The translations under genes were made by a program, and so were the position numbers. The notes beneath the pieces were generated by a model. That model was not told where the DNA came from. It saw only the letters and a list, made by a program, of their open reading frames with translations, and searched no databases. DNA of 64,000 bases from GCA-002050365 sp038235165 (lineage in GTDB: Bacteria > Acidobacteriota > Blastocatellia > Pyrinomonadales > Pyrinomonadaceae), in NCBI GenBank assembly GCA_038235165.1, contig JBBSUG010000011.1, forward strand, positions 66,103 through 130,102, written 5' to 3'. Within the stretch, counting starts at the first letter, position 1; the number at the start of each line of letters is the position of its first letter. Shown piece after piece: positions 9,221 through 18,361 of this stretch.

Positions 9221-10447
9221 TCACATCAGCCGAGCCGTATCGCGGGCGATCAATAGTTCTTCATTAGTTGGAATCACATAAATTGCGGGTCGTGAATTTT
9301 CCGCGCTGATAATTCCTTCGCGTCCGCCCGTGAAATCTTCGTTGTTTTCTTCATTCAAACGAACGCCGAACCATTTCAGGTTTTCGCAAATCAGGCGGCG
9401 AACGTGCGGTGAGTTTTCGCCGATGCCGCCCGCGAAAATTATTGCATCCGCGCCGTTCATCGCGGCTAAGTATGCGCCGATGTATTTAGCGGCGCGGTAG
9501 CAGAAGATTTCGATAGCGAGCAGGGCGCGGCGGTCTTCGTTTTCGACGGCTTCGGCGACGAGTTCGCGCATATCGTTGGTCAAGCCGGAAATGCCGAGAA
9601 GTCCCGACTGCTTGTTTAATAAACTTTCGACTTCCTGCACCGACAATCCTTCTTTTGACGAAATAAATTCGACGATTGCCGCGTCCAAATCGCCGGAGCG
9701 CGTTCCCATCACCAAACCTTCGAGCGGCGTGAGTCCCATCGAAGTATCAATCGAATTGCCGCCCTTGATCGCCGCGATGGAACAGCCGTTGCCGAGATGC
9801 AGAGTGATAATGTTGACGTTTTCGCGCGGCATTTCGCTGATAGTGCGGTAGCGATAAGCGACATAGCGGTGCGATGTGCCGTGAAAACCGTAGCGGCGGA
9901 TTTTGTGGCGGCGGTAAAACTGATACGGAACGGCGTAAAGATAAGATTTTTCCGGCAGGGTTTGGTGAAAAGCCGTATCGAAAACGGCGACTTGCGGCAA
10001 GCCTCTGCCGAAAATTTCGCGGGCGGCGTTGATGCCTTTGATATTCGCCGGATTATGCAGCGGCGCAAGTTCGATGCAGTCTTCGATGCCGCGCAAAACT
10101 TCGTCCGTGATAATTGCCGACGCCGTAAATTTTTCGCCGCCGTGAACGACGCGATGCCCGACGGCGTGAATATCCGCGAGGCTCGTTATTTCTTCGATTT
10201 CCGATGCTTCCGATGCAATCCAGCGGACAATCATTTCGACCGCCGATTTTATATCCCTAACAGGCGCGGCTGAACGCTGCGGCTGTTTGCCTTCGGCAGT
10301 CAAAGTAATAATCGCCGCGCCGCCAATGCGTTCGATCTGCCCGTGCGCCAAACGCTTGTCGGAATTAGCCGCGATGCGCTCCAAATCAGTCGCAATCAAT
10401 TGAAATTTGAGCGACGAACTGCCGCAGTTTAAGACGAGAATATTCAT
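9221..10447 (-). CDS. ackA: Acetate kinase
   Basis: 408 residues, usual length for the family. It opens with the phosphate-1 motif NILVLNCGSSSLKFQL and contains VVHGGEKF, FDTAFHQTLPEKSYLYAVP, YGFHGTSHRYV, HLGNGCSIAAI, DTSMGLTPLEGLVMGTRSGDLD and FAGGIGENSP. It interconverts acetyl phosphate + ADP with acetate + ATP in the cytoplasm. It lies downstream of phosphoketolase on the same strand, with one small gene between; the pair would turn sugar phosphates into acetate with ATP gain. Confidence 0.97.
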   Translation of the reverse strand: MNILVLNCGSSSLKFQLIATDLERIAANSDKRLAHGQIERIGGAAIITLTAEGKQPQRSAAPVRDIKSAVEMIVRWIASEASEIEEITSLADIHAVGHRVVHGGEKFTASAIITDEVLRGIEDCIELAPLHNPANIKGINAAREIFGRGLPQVAVFDTAFHQTLPEKSYLYAVPYQFYRRHKIRRYGFHGTSHRYVAYRYRTISEMPRENVNIITLHLGNGCSIAAIKGGNSIDTSMGLTPLEGLVMGTRSGDLDAAIVEFISSKEGLSVQEVESLLNKQSGLLGISGLTNDMRELVAEAVENEDRRALLAIEIFCYRAAKYIGAYLAAMNGADAIIFAGGIGENSPHVRRLICENLKWFGVRLNEENNEDFTGGREGIISAENSRPAIYVIPTNEELLIARDTARLM

Positions 10448-10486
10448 CGGATTATATTAGAATCAAGTCAGCCTTCGCGCTTTGAT

Positions 10487-10858
10487 TTAAAAAGAAACAT
10501 TGTTGGAATATTCTTTGCCTCTATCATCAACGAGATAGGCTTCGACAGCAATCTTTTTGTTGGACTTAAGGAAAATTTCAGTTCTAAACTCCCGAACCGT
10601 TTCTATATTTGCGCCGGATTCCTGAAAATGTTTTGAAAGCTGAACCTTGTAATCTTCAATGCTCTTGAGAAATCTTTGAGGCAAGTCTGTTTGAGCTTTA
10701 GAATCTGGAATCCAAGGAATTATAAGTCGCGCACCATTGGCTTTTCGCGCGAGTTGACGAAGGTCGTCAATAACATAACCATCATCTACATAATTCATAA
10801 AAATTACAAAAGTATGAAAAAGATTATGAGCGATTGATTTCAGGATTTTGTATTTCAT
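10487..10858 (-). CDS. Small protein of unknown function between phosphoketolase and acetate kinase
   Basis: 123 residues from ATG 10858 (a GTG directly before it is an alternative). Not recognised. The sequence (KYKILKSIAHNLFHTFVIF, later DDLRQLARKANG and a C-terminal EIFLKSNKKIAVEAYLVDD) looks like a folded alpha/beta cytoplasmic protein; no signal peptide or catalytic motif was seen. It is more AT-rich than ackA and xfp on either side and has no clear ribosome binding site, so it may be an insertion rather than part of the pathway. It is kept as a gene because no long overlapping frame competes here. Confidence 0.6.
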   Translation of the reverse strand: MKYKILKSIAHNLFHTFVIFMNYVDDGYVIDDLRQLARKANGARLIIPWIPDSKAQTDLPQRFLKSIEDYKVQLSKHFQESGANIETVREFRTEIFLKSNKKIAVEAYLVDDRGKEYSNNVSF

Positions 10859-10918
10859 CACACAAGATTATAAATTCAATTTTCCTCTAATGAGAAATAC
10901 CTAAGTTTATCTAGGGTT

Positions 10919-13309
10919 TCAAAATCTTTGATAACTCCATTTCCAGTCTTTGATTTCCGGCAGATCGTCGCCGTATTCGCGGATGTATTGTTTGTGTTCG
11001 AGCAGGCGGTCACGCATTTCCTGTTTGGCGTGCGCGCCGATGGCGGCGAGTTTCGGGACGCGTTCGATGACATCCATCACGAGATGAAAACGGTCGAGAT
11101 CGTTGAGGACAACCATATCGAACGGCGTGGTCGTCGTGCCTTCTTCCTTATAGCCGCGAACGTGGATGTTGCCGTGATTTTTGCGCTTGTAGGTCAGGCG
11201 ATGAATCAGCCACGGGTAGCCGTGATACGCGAAAATTACGGGCTTGTCGGTAGTAAAAAGCGAATCGAAATCCGCGTCGGACAATCCGTGCGGATGTTCG
11301 GTTGCGGACTGGAGTGTCATCAGATCAACGACGTTGACGACTCGAATTTTTAAATCGGGAAACTTACGGCGCAGAATGTCCGTCGCCGCGAGAATTTCGA
11401 GCGTCGGCACATCTCCGGCGCAAGCCATCACGACATCGGGTTCAACACCGTCGTCATTGCTTGCCCAATCCCAGATTCCCAAACCCGCCGTGCAGTGTTT
11501 GATCGCTTCGTCCATCGTCAGAAATTGCAGCGCGGGCTGTTTTCCGGCGACGATGACATTGACGTAGTTGCGGCTTCGCAGACAATGATCGGTGACGGAC
11601 AACAGCGTGTTCGCGTCGGGCGGCAGATAAACGCGGACGACTTCGGCTTTTTTGTTCATTACGTGGTCAATAAATCCGGGGTCTTGGTGCGAAAAACCGT
11701 TGTGATCCTGCCGCCAGACGTGTGACGAAAGCAGATAATTGAGCGATGCAATTGGTCGCCGCCACGGAATATGGCGCGTCGTTTTGAGCCATTTCGCGTG
11801 CTGGTTGAACATCGAATCAATGATGTGAATAAACGCTTCGTAACACGAAAAAAATCCGTGTCTGCCCGTCAGCAGATAACCTTCGAGCCAGCCCTGACAC
11901 AGATGCTCGCTCAAAACTTCCATCACGCGCCCGTCGGTCGAGAGATGATCGTCGAACGGCAGAATTCCTTCCGTCCAGATACGGTCGGATGCGTCGAGAA
12001 TCGCGTTCAGGCGGTTGGAAGCTGTTTCGTCGGGACCGAAGACGCGAAAGTTTTGCGCGTCCGAATTTAGTTTCATCACGTCGCGCAGAAATTTCCCCGT
12101 TTCGCGCGTCGCTTCGGCTTCGATGGTCGCGGGTTTTGGAACTTCGACCGCGTAATCGCAGAAATTCGGCATCAACAAATTTTTCAAAAGCTCGCCGCCG
12201 TTCGTGTGCGGATTCGCGCTCATCCGCTTGGTGCCGAGCGGCGCGAGTTCCGCTAATTCCGCGATCAATTTGCCGGTTTCATCAAATAATTCTTCGGGTT
12301 TATACGACCGCATCCATTCTTCCAACTGCCGCAGATGTTCGGGATTTTTCGCTAAATTAGCGAGCGGAACCTGATGCGAGCGAAACGAATTTTCAGCGGG
12401 CAAACCGTCAACGAATTTCGGTCCCGTCCAGCCTTTTGGGCTTCGCAGAACGATCATCGGATACATCGGTCTTTGCGAAAAACCGTTTTCCCGCGCGTCC
12501 GTCTGAATCGCTTTGATTTGCGTGAAAACTTCGTCCAGAGTTTCCGCCATCAAACGGTGCATTTCTTCAGGGTCGTCGCCTTCGACGTAAAACGGCTGGT
12601 GTCCGTAACCTTTCAGCAAATTGTCCAATTCTTCGTGGCTCATCCTTGCTAAAACGGTTGGGTTGGCGATTTTGTAGCCGTTCAAATGCAGAATCGGCAA
12701 AACAATTCCGTCACGCGCCGGATTGACGAATTTATTGGAATGCCAGCTCGCCGCGAGTGCGCCGGTCTCCGCTTCGCCGTCGCCGATGACGCAGGCGGCG
12801 ACGAGATCGGGATTATCGAAAACCGCGCCGTAAGCGTGGAGCAGCGAATAACCGAGTTCGCCGCCCTCGTGAATCGAACCTGGCGTTTCCGGCGCGACGT
12901 GGCTCGGAATGCCGCCGGGAAACGAAAACTGTTTGAACAACTTACGCATTCCGATTTCGTCCTGCGAGATGTTCGGATAAACTTCCGAATAAGTGCCTTC
13001 AAGATAAGTATTCGCCACGATTCCCGGTCCGCCGTGTCCGGGACCGCAAATGTAAATCACATTCAAATCATCGCGTTTGATGACCCGATTTAGATGTGCG
13101 TAAATAAAATTCAAGCCCGGCGTTGTTCCCCAATGTCCGAGCAGTCGCGGCTTGGTGTGTTCGATTTTTAACGGCTCGCGAAGCATCGCATTATCGAGCA
13201 AATAAATCTGCCCAACCGACAGATAATTCGCCGCCCGCCAGTAAGCGTTGATGAGCCGAGTTTCTTCTGTCTTTAGCGTTAAGATAGGTGTTTTATTAAT
13301 TTCGTTCAT
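10919..13309 (-). CDS. xfp: Phosphoketolase (xylulose-5-phosphate/fructose-6-phosphate)
   Basis: 796 residues, the normal length. Family signatures are clear: LGHWGTTPGLNFIYAHLNR, GPGHGGPG, SFPGGIPSHVAPETPGSIHEGGELGYSL and the thiamine-diphosphate motif GDGEAETG...SNKF, plus RRPIASLNYLLSSHVWRQDHNGFSHQDPG in the second half. It cleaves xylulose 5-phosphate (and possibly fructose 6-phosphate) with phosphate to acetyl phosphate and glyceraldehyde 3-phosphate (or erythrose 4-phosphate). The nearby ackA would use the acetyl phosphate. The specificity toward F6P cannot be read from the sequence. Confidence 0.97.
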   Translation of the reverse strand: MNEINKTPILTLKTEETRLINAYWRAANYLSVGQIYLLDNAMLREPLKIEHTKPRLLGHWGTTPGLNFIYAHLNRVIKRDDLNVIYICGPGHGGPGIVANTYLEGTYSEVYPNISQDEIGMRKLFKQFSFPGGIPSHVAPETPGSIHEGGELGYSLLHAYGAVFDNPDLVAACVIGDGEAETGALAASWHSNKFVNPARDGIVLPILHLNGYKIANPTVLARMSHEELDNLLKGYGHQPFYVEGDDPEEMHRLMAETLDEVFTQIKAIQTDARENGFSQRPMYPMIVLRSPKGWTGPKFVDGLPAENSFRSHQVPLANLAKNPEHLRQLEEWMRSYKPEELFDETGKLIAELAELAPLGTKRMSANPHTNGGELLKNLLMPNFCDYAVEVPKPATIEAEATRETGKFLRDVMKLNSDAQNFRVFGPDETASNRLNAILDASDRIWTEGILPFDDHLSTDGRVMEVLSEHLCQGWLEGYLLTGRHGFFSCYEAFIHIIDSMFNQHAKWLKTTRHIPWRRPIASLNYLLSSHVWRQDHNGFSHQDPGFIDHVMNKKAEVVRVYLPPDANTLLSVTDHCLRSRNYVNVIVAGKQPALQFLTMDEAIKHCTAGLGIWDWASNDDGVEPDVVMACAGDVPTLEILAATDILRRKFPDLKIRVVNVVDLMTLQSATEHPHGLSDADFDSLFTTDKPVIFAYHGYPWLIHRLTYKRKNHGNIHVRGYKEEGTTTTPFDMVVLNDLDRFHLVMDVIERVPKLAAIGAHAKQEMRDRLLEHKQYIREYGDDLPEIKDWKWSYQRF

Positions 13310-13535
13310 TGTTTTTTATCGCTGCAAATCGTGTTTTTCTTCCGCGCCGCGCTTTCGCAGTTTAGCCGCAAGATACGGCGCGAAAATCATAAGGAAATCC
13401 AGAAAGTTTCCCGCGCCAGCTTTTTTACATCGTCCCAACCAAAGATTTTTCCGACGAAGCCGCGTAAATCGAATAAAATTTTCATGACAAACTTGAGTTC
13501 GGTTTATTGTTTTCGCTATCCTCGTCCGTCCCGTT

Positions 13536-13904
13536 TTAAGAATCCCGACCGAAGTCATCCTGAAGCCGCACGATGTCGTCTTCGCCGAGATAATCGCCGC
13601 GCTGGACTTCGATAAAAGCCATCACTTCGCCGCCCTTGTTTTCGACGCGGTGCGCCGCGCCGAGCGGAATGTCAATCGCTTCACCGGCGACGACGACGAT
13701 GATTTCATCGTTGAGCGTAACGTGCGCCGTGCCTTCGATGACGAACCAGTGTTCGGCACGATGAGCGTGTTTTTGATAACTCAGACGCTTTTCGGGCAAA
13801 ACTTCGATGCGTTTGACTTTGAATCCCTCGCCTTCGTCCAAAACCGTGAAGTTCCCCCACGGACGTTCGTCGTATTTGGGTGAATTGTCAATTTTTTCTT
13901 CCAT
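13536..13904 (-). CDS. Cupin protein, mannose-6-phosphate isomerase type II-like
   Basis: 122 residues. The sequence matches the C-terminal cupin of mannose-1-phosphate guanylyltransferase/mannose-6-phosphate isomerase: ERPWGNFTVLDEGEGFKVKRIEVLP, SYQKHAHRAEHWFVIEGTAHVT (metal ligands His, His, Glu), IPLGAAHRVENKG (third His) and IEVQRGDYLGEDDIVRL. It is a stand-alone single domain, as in many WbuC/ManA-like cupins. Likely a cytoplasmic sugar-phosphate isomerase or an epimerase-type cupin; the exact reaction is not provable. It lies upstream of a 226-base gap that precedes xfp. Confidence 0.85.
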   Translation of the reverse strand: MEEKIDNSPKYDERPWGNFTVLDEGEGFKVKRIEVLPEKRLSYQKHAHRAEHWFVIEGTAHVTLNDEIIVVVAGEAIDIPLGAAHRVENKGGEVMAFIEVQRGDYLGEDDIVRLQDDFGRDS

Positions 13905-13948
13905 ATTTTATTAGACCTCACGTAATTTTATCTGAACTAGAACTATCG

Positions 13949-13975
13949 TCCTTACTTCGTGCAGGCTTCCGCATT
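13949..13975. repeat. Degenerate half of the GAAACCCGC repeat
   Basis: TCCTTACTTCGTGCAGGCTTCCGC at the 3' side of the oxidoreductase gene aligns with the right arm of the complete element at 23596-23662 (CCTTACTTCGTGCGGGTTTC) with a few mismatches. It looks like a decayed copy. Confidence 0.5.
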
Positions 13976-14986
13976 TTAATTGCCGGGAATTTCCCATTTT
14001 CCGGTTTCGGCGGCGCGAAAAATGGCTTCGATGACCACCATATTTTTTACCGAATCTTCCAGCGAAACTGCCTGTTCGGTGTCTTCGAGAATCGCCCGCG
14101 CAAACAAATCGCCCTGAATCGTGTATTGATCGGCGGCGGGAATTTCGATTGTTTCGATGTTTTTGCCGAATAAATCGCCCGTGTTGTCAACAAAAACCCG
14201 CGTGGGTCGGTCAGGTGGAATGTTAACAGGAATTTCAACTTCGATGCGTCCGGCGGTGCCGACAAAGTTAATTCGCTGATACGGAACGAGCTGTGTCGAA
14301 CAGGTAAAAGTCGAATGACAACCCGGAAAATCCATTATCGCAGAGGTTAATTTGTCAATGCCGGTCTGTTCATCGCGCTTGATCAAAGCAGCGATTCGGC
14401 GCGGTTCGGTGCCGAGAATAAACCGCGACAGATTGATGCAGTAACAGCCGATGTCCATCAACGCGCCGCCGCCCATCTCCGGTTTATTGCGAATATTCGC
14501 CGCATCGTCGTTAAAATAACTGAAAAACATCGTGATTGCCTGCACCGCGCCGATCCGGTTTTGGGCGATTAAATCTTTTACGGCAAGCCACTGCGGATGG
14601 GTGCGAACCATAAACGCTTCCTGAATTTTTACGCCCGTTTGGTCACGCGCCGCGATCAGTTTGGCGGCTTCCGCCGCCGTTAGAGCAAGCGGTTTTTCGC
14701 ACAAAACGTGCTTGCCCGCTGCGGCGGCTTTAATCGTCCACTCAACGTGCAGGTTATTCGGCAATGGATTGTAAACCGCATCAATATCGGCATCGGCAAG
14801 CAGTTCGTCGTAAGATGCGTAAAATTTTGGAACATTCAAATCGTACGCCGCCAAACGTGCTTTTTCCAGTGTTCTCGACGCAATCGCCGTGACTTTGCAA
14901 AATTCGCTCGCCTGCATTGCCGGAATTACTTTTTTGACGGCGATGTTTGCCGCGCCTAAAACTCCCCAACGAATTTTTTTGTTCAT
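13976..14986 (-). CDS. Gfo/Idh/MocA-family NAD(P)-dependent oxidoreductase
   Basis: 336 residues. The N-terminal Rossmann fold is visible in IRWGVLGAANIAVKKVIPAM, ITAIASRT-type strands and DIDAVYNPLPNNLHVEW; the family's EKP motif is present (HVLCEKPLALTAAEA), its Lys being catalytic in this family. The C-terminal part has MGGGALMDIGCYCINLSRF, again typical. Probable role: oxidation or reduction of a sugar or cyclitol in the cytoplasm, substrate unknown. No signal peptide. It lies between the cupin and the second sugar dehydrogenase on the same strand, but gaps of 70-140 bases argue for separate transcription. Confidence 0.92.
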   Translation of the reverse strand: MNKKIRWGVLGAANIAVKKVIPAMQASEFCKVTAIASRTLEKARLAAYDLNVPKFYASYDELLADADIDAVYNPLPNNLHVEWTIKAAAAGKHVLCEKPLALTAAEAAKLIAARDQTGVKIQEAFMVRTHPQWLAVKDLIAQNRIGAVQAITMFFSYFNDDAANIRNKPEMGGGALMDIGCYCINLSRFILGTEPRRIAALIKRDEQTGIDKLTSAIMDFPGCHSTFTCSTQLVPYQRINFVGTAGRIEVEIPVNIPPDRPTRVFVDNTGDLFGKNIETIEIPAADQYTIQGDLFARAILEDTEQAVSLEDSVKNMVVIEAIFRAAETGKWEIPGN

Positions 14987-15051
14987 AAAAACTTAAATTT
15001 TTATCGAATCAGGCAGGTGAAAAAACTTTATCCGGCACTTTGCAAACTTTT

Positions 15052-15075
15052 AAGTCCCGCCTGAAAGCGGGACTT
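15052..15075 (-). terminator. Hairpin after the second sugar dehydrogenase gene
   Basis: AAGTCCCGC at 15052-15060 pairs with GCGGGACTT at 15067-15075 around a 6-base loop, 52 bases past the stop of the minus-strand dehydrogenase. There is no long T-run on the minus strand, so it may be a terminator or a small repeat remnant. Confidence 0.45.
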
Positions 15076-15126
15076 GAAACATCGTCAAACTCTAACTTAC
15101 CTGACTTAGCTACTTTTGTATATCAC

Positions 15127-16536
15127 TCAGAAATTGCCGATGAAATTGACCTCTTCGGTATCGCCGCTCAAACTCAAGGATTGCGCCGGCTGGTTAAATT
15201 TGTAGCGTTTGCTGGCTGCGCTGATAATATAGGTCGCGCCCGCCGCCACATCCTCGAAACGGTAATAACCGAACGCCGAAGTAGTCGCCGTTTTGGTGCT
15301 GCCCTCTGCATCGGTCAGCGTGATAAACGCTCTGCCGATTCCGCGCCCGCTTTGCGTCATCGCCCGTCCGCTGATCGTCGCACCTGCCGCCGTCGGATTC
15401 AGCGAGGTCAGTTTTTCGATTGTGCCGCCGATACCGACGACGAAAATCTCACCGACTTCGTTTTCGCCGAACGATGAAATATTACGCGGCGAATCAATCA
15501 GCAGAGTCTGCTGATTATTGTTCCACATTAAAATCTCGCCCGTGCAGTAATCGCCGTAAATATACGCCCCGGTCGGAACTGTGGATTGTGTGCCGCGGTA
15601 AACGTTGCCGCCGGTGATCGAACAGCGTCCGGCGGCGTGTGTGTAATCGAACAGCGGCGCAGTGAAATTGCTCGTCGTGCAGTTTCCGCCGTTGATACCT
15701 GGATTGCAAATGGTTCCTTCAACGATGCGCCAGCCGTAATTATTGCCTTTCGAAATGATATCAACTTCCTCACGCGCTCCTTGACCGACATCAGCCGCCC
15801 AGAGCTGCTGTGTGCCGCCGCGGTCAAACGACCAACGAAACGGATTTCGCAGACCGACGGCGTAAATTTCGTCTGCACCCGCGACCCCGACAAACGGATT
15901 GTCCGCCGGTATTGTGTAGGCAGGATTAGCGTTATTGCCGGAAACATCCGGTGTGATTCGCAGAAATTTACCGAGCAGACTGTCTATATTCTGGGCGCGA
16001 TTATCCGGGTCGTTTGCCGAACCGCCGTCGCCCATTCCGATATATAAATTGCCGTCGGGACCAAATTCAATCGTCCCGCCGTTGTGATTGCTGAAAGGCT
16101 GCGGAATCGTCAAAATAATTCTTTCCGAATTTGCATCACCGAGTGCATTGGTCGTATTAATCGTTTTATAGCGGGCGATGATGGTCGCCCCGTCAGAAGC
16201 GCGGGTGTAGTTGAGAAAAAAATAGCCGTTCGAGGCGAATTGCGGGTGAAAGGTCAAGCCGAGCAAACCTTGTTCGCCGCCCGCATTTAATTTGCTCGAA
16301 ATATCAACAAAATTGCTGACCGCATTTGAACCGGGCTGCACGACTTTGATAATTCCGCCCTGCTGCACGACGAAAAGACGATTTGATCCGTCCTTTGCAT
16401 TTGTCAAAAACACCGGCGAACTCAAACCCGTCAAAAAGGGCTGAAGCGTCACCGAAGGCGTGATCTGTGCCGCCGCACTTAAACTGAAAAGACCGATCAA
16501 AACCAACAGACATTTGAAATAATTTAATCCTTGCAT
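15127..16536 (-). CDS. Secreted PQQ-dependent glucose/sorbosone dehydrogenase-like protein with carboxypeptidase-regulatory-like C-terminus
   Basis: 469 residues from ATG 16536, chosen because GGGGGAT lies just upstream and a signal peptide begins at once (MQGLNYFKCLLVLIGLFSLSAAAQ). Two upstream in-frame ATGs are possible. The beta-propeller is closely similar to the protein at 694-2745: GLLGLTFHPQF, SNHNGGTIEFGPDG, GMGDGGSANDPDNRAQN, GLRNPFRWSFDRGG and NYGWRIVEG. Here the C-terminal ~85 residues form a carboxypeptidase-regulatory-like beta-sandwich (ATISGRAMTQSGRGIGRAFI, GYYRFEDVAAG) instead of FG-GAP-like repeats. Exported; probably oxidises an aldose or related sugar. Confidence 0.9.
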   Translation of the reverse strand: MQGLNYFKCLLVLIGLFSLSAAAQITPSVTLQPFLTGLSSPVFLTNAKDGSNRLFVVQQGGIIKVVQPGSNAVSNFVDISSKLNAGGEQGLLGLTFHPQFASNGYFFLNYTRASDGATIIARYKTINTTNALGDANSERIILTIPQPFSNHNGGTIEFGPDGNLYIGMGDGGSANDPDNRAQNIDSLLGKFLRITPDVSGNNANPAYTIPADNPFVGVAGADEIYAVGLRNPFRWSFDRGGTQQLWAADVGQGAREEVDIISKGNNYGWRIVEGTICNPGINGGNCTTSNFTAPLFDYTHAAGRCSITGGNVYRGTQSTVPTGAYIYGDYCTGEILMWNNNQQTLLIDSPRNISSFGENEVGEIFVVGIGGTIEKLTSLNPTAAGATISGRAMTQSGRGIGRAFITLTDAEGSTKTATTSAFGYYRFEDVAAGATYIISAASKRYKFNQPAQSLSLSGDTEEVNFIGNF

Positions 16537-16952
16537 TTGTAAATCCCCCATTTTTGCAAACTTGTTAACGTCGCGCAATTCGTTGATAAATTAGAAGTTT
16601 GCGCGTTCCGATTTCGAGCATCAGCCCTTCCCGACTGCCGAAATTAAATTATTCCGCCGAAAAGTTTTCACAGTTATTTCCTGTAAAAGGTCAGTAAACA
16701 ATTACAACAGACGGCGAGTTACGGCTTATTTCAAAGTAACTCGATAATTTCATATTACTTGGGAAGTATCGAATGAATACAACAATCTTAAATTTTTTCA
16801 GCCGTAAAGACAAGCAAGTTTTCAAATAGCAAATTTATAATCTCCAAACAATAGCTAAACACAACCGGTAATTCTCAATAAAAAAAATGTAAAAAATTCA
16901 AGTTTTCGCTTATAATTGCGCCGGTAATTTTGTATTTGCCGAAGTAATAATT
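16537..16952. other. Gene-free divergent region
   Basis: 416 bases between the minus-strand dehydrogenase and the plus-strand DUF1287 gene. It is AT-rich, with none of the repeat families of the window. A TATAAT at 16911-16916, about 37 bases before the ATG at 16953, is a possible -10 box, but no good -35 hexamer goes with it. Confidence 0.5.
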
Positions 16953-17627
16953 ATGACTTATTCAAAGACGACCAGCCGGTGTTTGATGTTTTTGCTGCTC
17001 CTTTTTTCGATTTCCTGCCGCTCCGGTTCGCAGCCCTCGCCGACAAACAAGACCGATTCGGTTTTCACTCCAACCGCCGAACAGCCGACACGCGCCGCAG
17101 TGCCGTCTGACGAGATCAGAAAACTACTCGAAAGCGCAACCGAACAGACCAATTTGACCAAAAGTTACGATCCGAATTACGCGATTATCGCTTATCCGAA
17201 CGGCGATGTGCCGATTGAAAAAGGAGTTTGCACCGATGTCGTGATTCGCGCTTTCCGCCGCGCAGGAATTGACTTGCAAAAAGAAGTTCACGAAGATATG
17301 GCGGCACATTTTTCGGCTTATCCAGGCAAGTGGGGTTTGAAATCGCCCGATAAAAATATTGATCACCGGCGCGTACCGAATTTGCAGACGTTTTTCACGC
17401 GGCACGGCAAATCTCTGCCGATTACGCAGAACGGCGCGGATTATCAACCGGGTGATGTCGTCGCGTGGGATTTAGACGGCAAGGGAATGACGCACATCGG
17501 GCTGGTTTCCGATTTGCGTAACGAGTACACGAAAAGGTTTTCGATCATCCACAATATCGGCGGCGGAACGGTCATTGACGATAGAATTTTCGACTGGAAA
17601 ATAATCGGGCATTACCGTTATTTTTGA
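16953..17627 (+). CDS. DUF1287-family lipoprotein, probable NlpC/P60-like hydrolase
   Basis: 224 residues. A hydrophobic N-terminus ending FSISC gives a probable lipobox, so the mature protein would be anchored by Cys. The body matches the YijF/DUF1287 family: YDPNYAIIAYPNGDVPIEKGVCTDVVIRAFRRAG, with the Cys placed like the nucleophile of papain-like NlpC/P60 hydrolases, then GDVVAWDL and MTHIGLVSD, whose His would be the second catalytic residue. Role probably in cell-envelope peptide processing; no substrate is proven for the family. Stands alone between divergent and co-directional neighbours. Confidence 0.85.
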   Translation: MTYSKTTSRCLMFLLLLFSISCRSGSQPSPTNKTDSVFTPTAEQPTRAAVPSDEIRKLLESATEQTNLTKSYDPNYAIIAYPNGDVPIEKGVCTDVVIRAFRRAGIDLQKEVHEDMAAHFSAYPGKWGLKSPDKNIDHRRVPNLQTFFTRHGKSLPITQNGADYQPGDVVAWDLDGKGMTHIGLVSDLRNEYTKRFSIIHNIGGGTVIDDRIFDWKIIGHYRYF

Positions 17628-17805
17628 ATGCTTTCACCGTATTTCTTCCAGCTGATTAGGTTATTAACTATACTTCTCGACAAATATCTCCGGTCGAAAC
17701 GGCACACTATTTGCGACTCCGTTAATTACGCATCGAAAAAGTTTTTTGCGTAGCAATTGCATCTGATGGTCAGGCGCAAAATAAAAATCAAGTGGGGAGA
17801 AATAT

Positions 17806-18156
17806 ATGAAAAGCATACTTAAACTGGGAATTTTAACATTTGCCTTCGGATTCATTTTCGTTTCGGCAGGCACTGTTAATGCTCAAAGACAAGGAAGAAG
17901 AACGGAAGCCAGACGCGAATATCGAAAAGACGTGCGGGACGCGCGACAGGATTATCGCCGCCGGGTCAATAACGGAGATTACCGAAAAGCGCGGCGTGAA
18001 TATCGTGAAGATATTCGGGATGCCCGTAAAGATTACCGCAAAGACACCGGTCGCCGGGTCAACCGCGGCTATCAAGTCAACCGCAATCGCCGTGTTTATT
18101 CGCAAAGAACACGCACCTATTATCGCAACGGTCGTCGTTATGTCGTCAGATACTAG
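17806..18156 (+). CDS. Small exported Arg/Tyr-rich repetitive protein
   Basis: 116 residues, preceded by a good ribosome binding site (GGGGAG, 8 bases before ATG). A signal peptide (MKSILKLGILTFAFGFIFVSAGTVNAQ) is followed by an extremely basic region made of REYRKDVRDARQDYRR-type units: about two and a half copies of (A)RREYRxDxRDARxDYRx, then VNRNRRVYSQRTRTYYRNGRRYVVRY. The pattern predicts charged amphipathic helices and an Arg/Tyr-rich tail. Function not recognised; it may bind nucleic acid, polysaccharide or the cell surface. A strong terminator follows, so it is a single-gene unit. Confidence 0.8.
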   Translation: MKSILKLGILTFAFGFIFVSAGTVNAQRQGRRTEARREYRKDVRDARQDYRRRVNNGDYRKARREYREDIRDARKDYRKDTGRRVNRGYQVNRNRRVYSQRTRTYYRNGRRYVVRY

Positions 18157-18174
18157 AATTTCCGTCATCAGCAA

Positions 18175-18215
18175 AACAATCGCCGCATTTAACAAACGCG
18201 GCGATTGTTCTTTTT
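18175..18215 (+). terminator. Rho-independent terminator
   Basis: AACAATCGCCGC (18175-18186) pairs perfectly with GCGGCGATTGTT (18198-18209) around an 11-base loop, and CTTTTT follows. It ends the small Arg/Tyr-rich gene. Confidence 0.9.
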
Positions 18216-18361
18216 GTGTGACACTTGTAAATAAAACTAAACGCCAATTTGATTTCTTCTGTATTTCGCGTGGTCCGGCATCTTAATTTTTCATTGAGCC
18301 TCAAGACAAACTGTATTTTTTCGTCAAAAAGATTTACATTAGAACATTTGTAACTGAACAA

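Noticed and set aside
13316..13535. Possible small minus-strand gene in the gap before xfp
   Set aside because: Two frames each hold part of a plausible peptide (KILFDLRGFVGKIFGWDD in one, FLDFLMIFAPYLAAKL in the other), which could be a frameshifted small gene, but neither has independent support.
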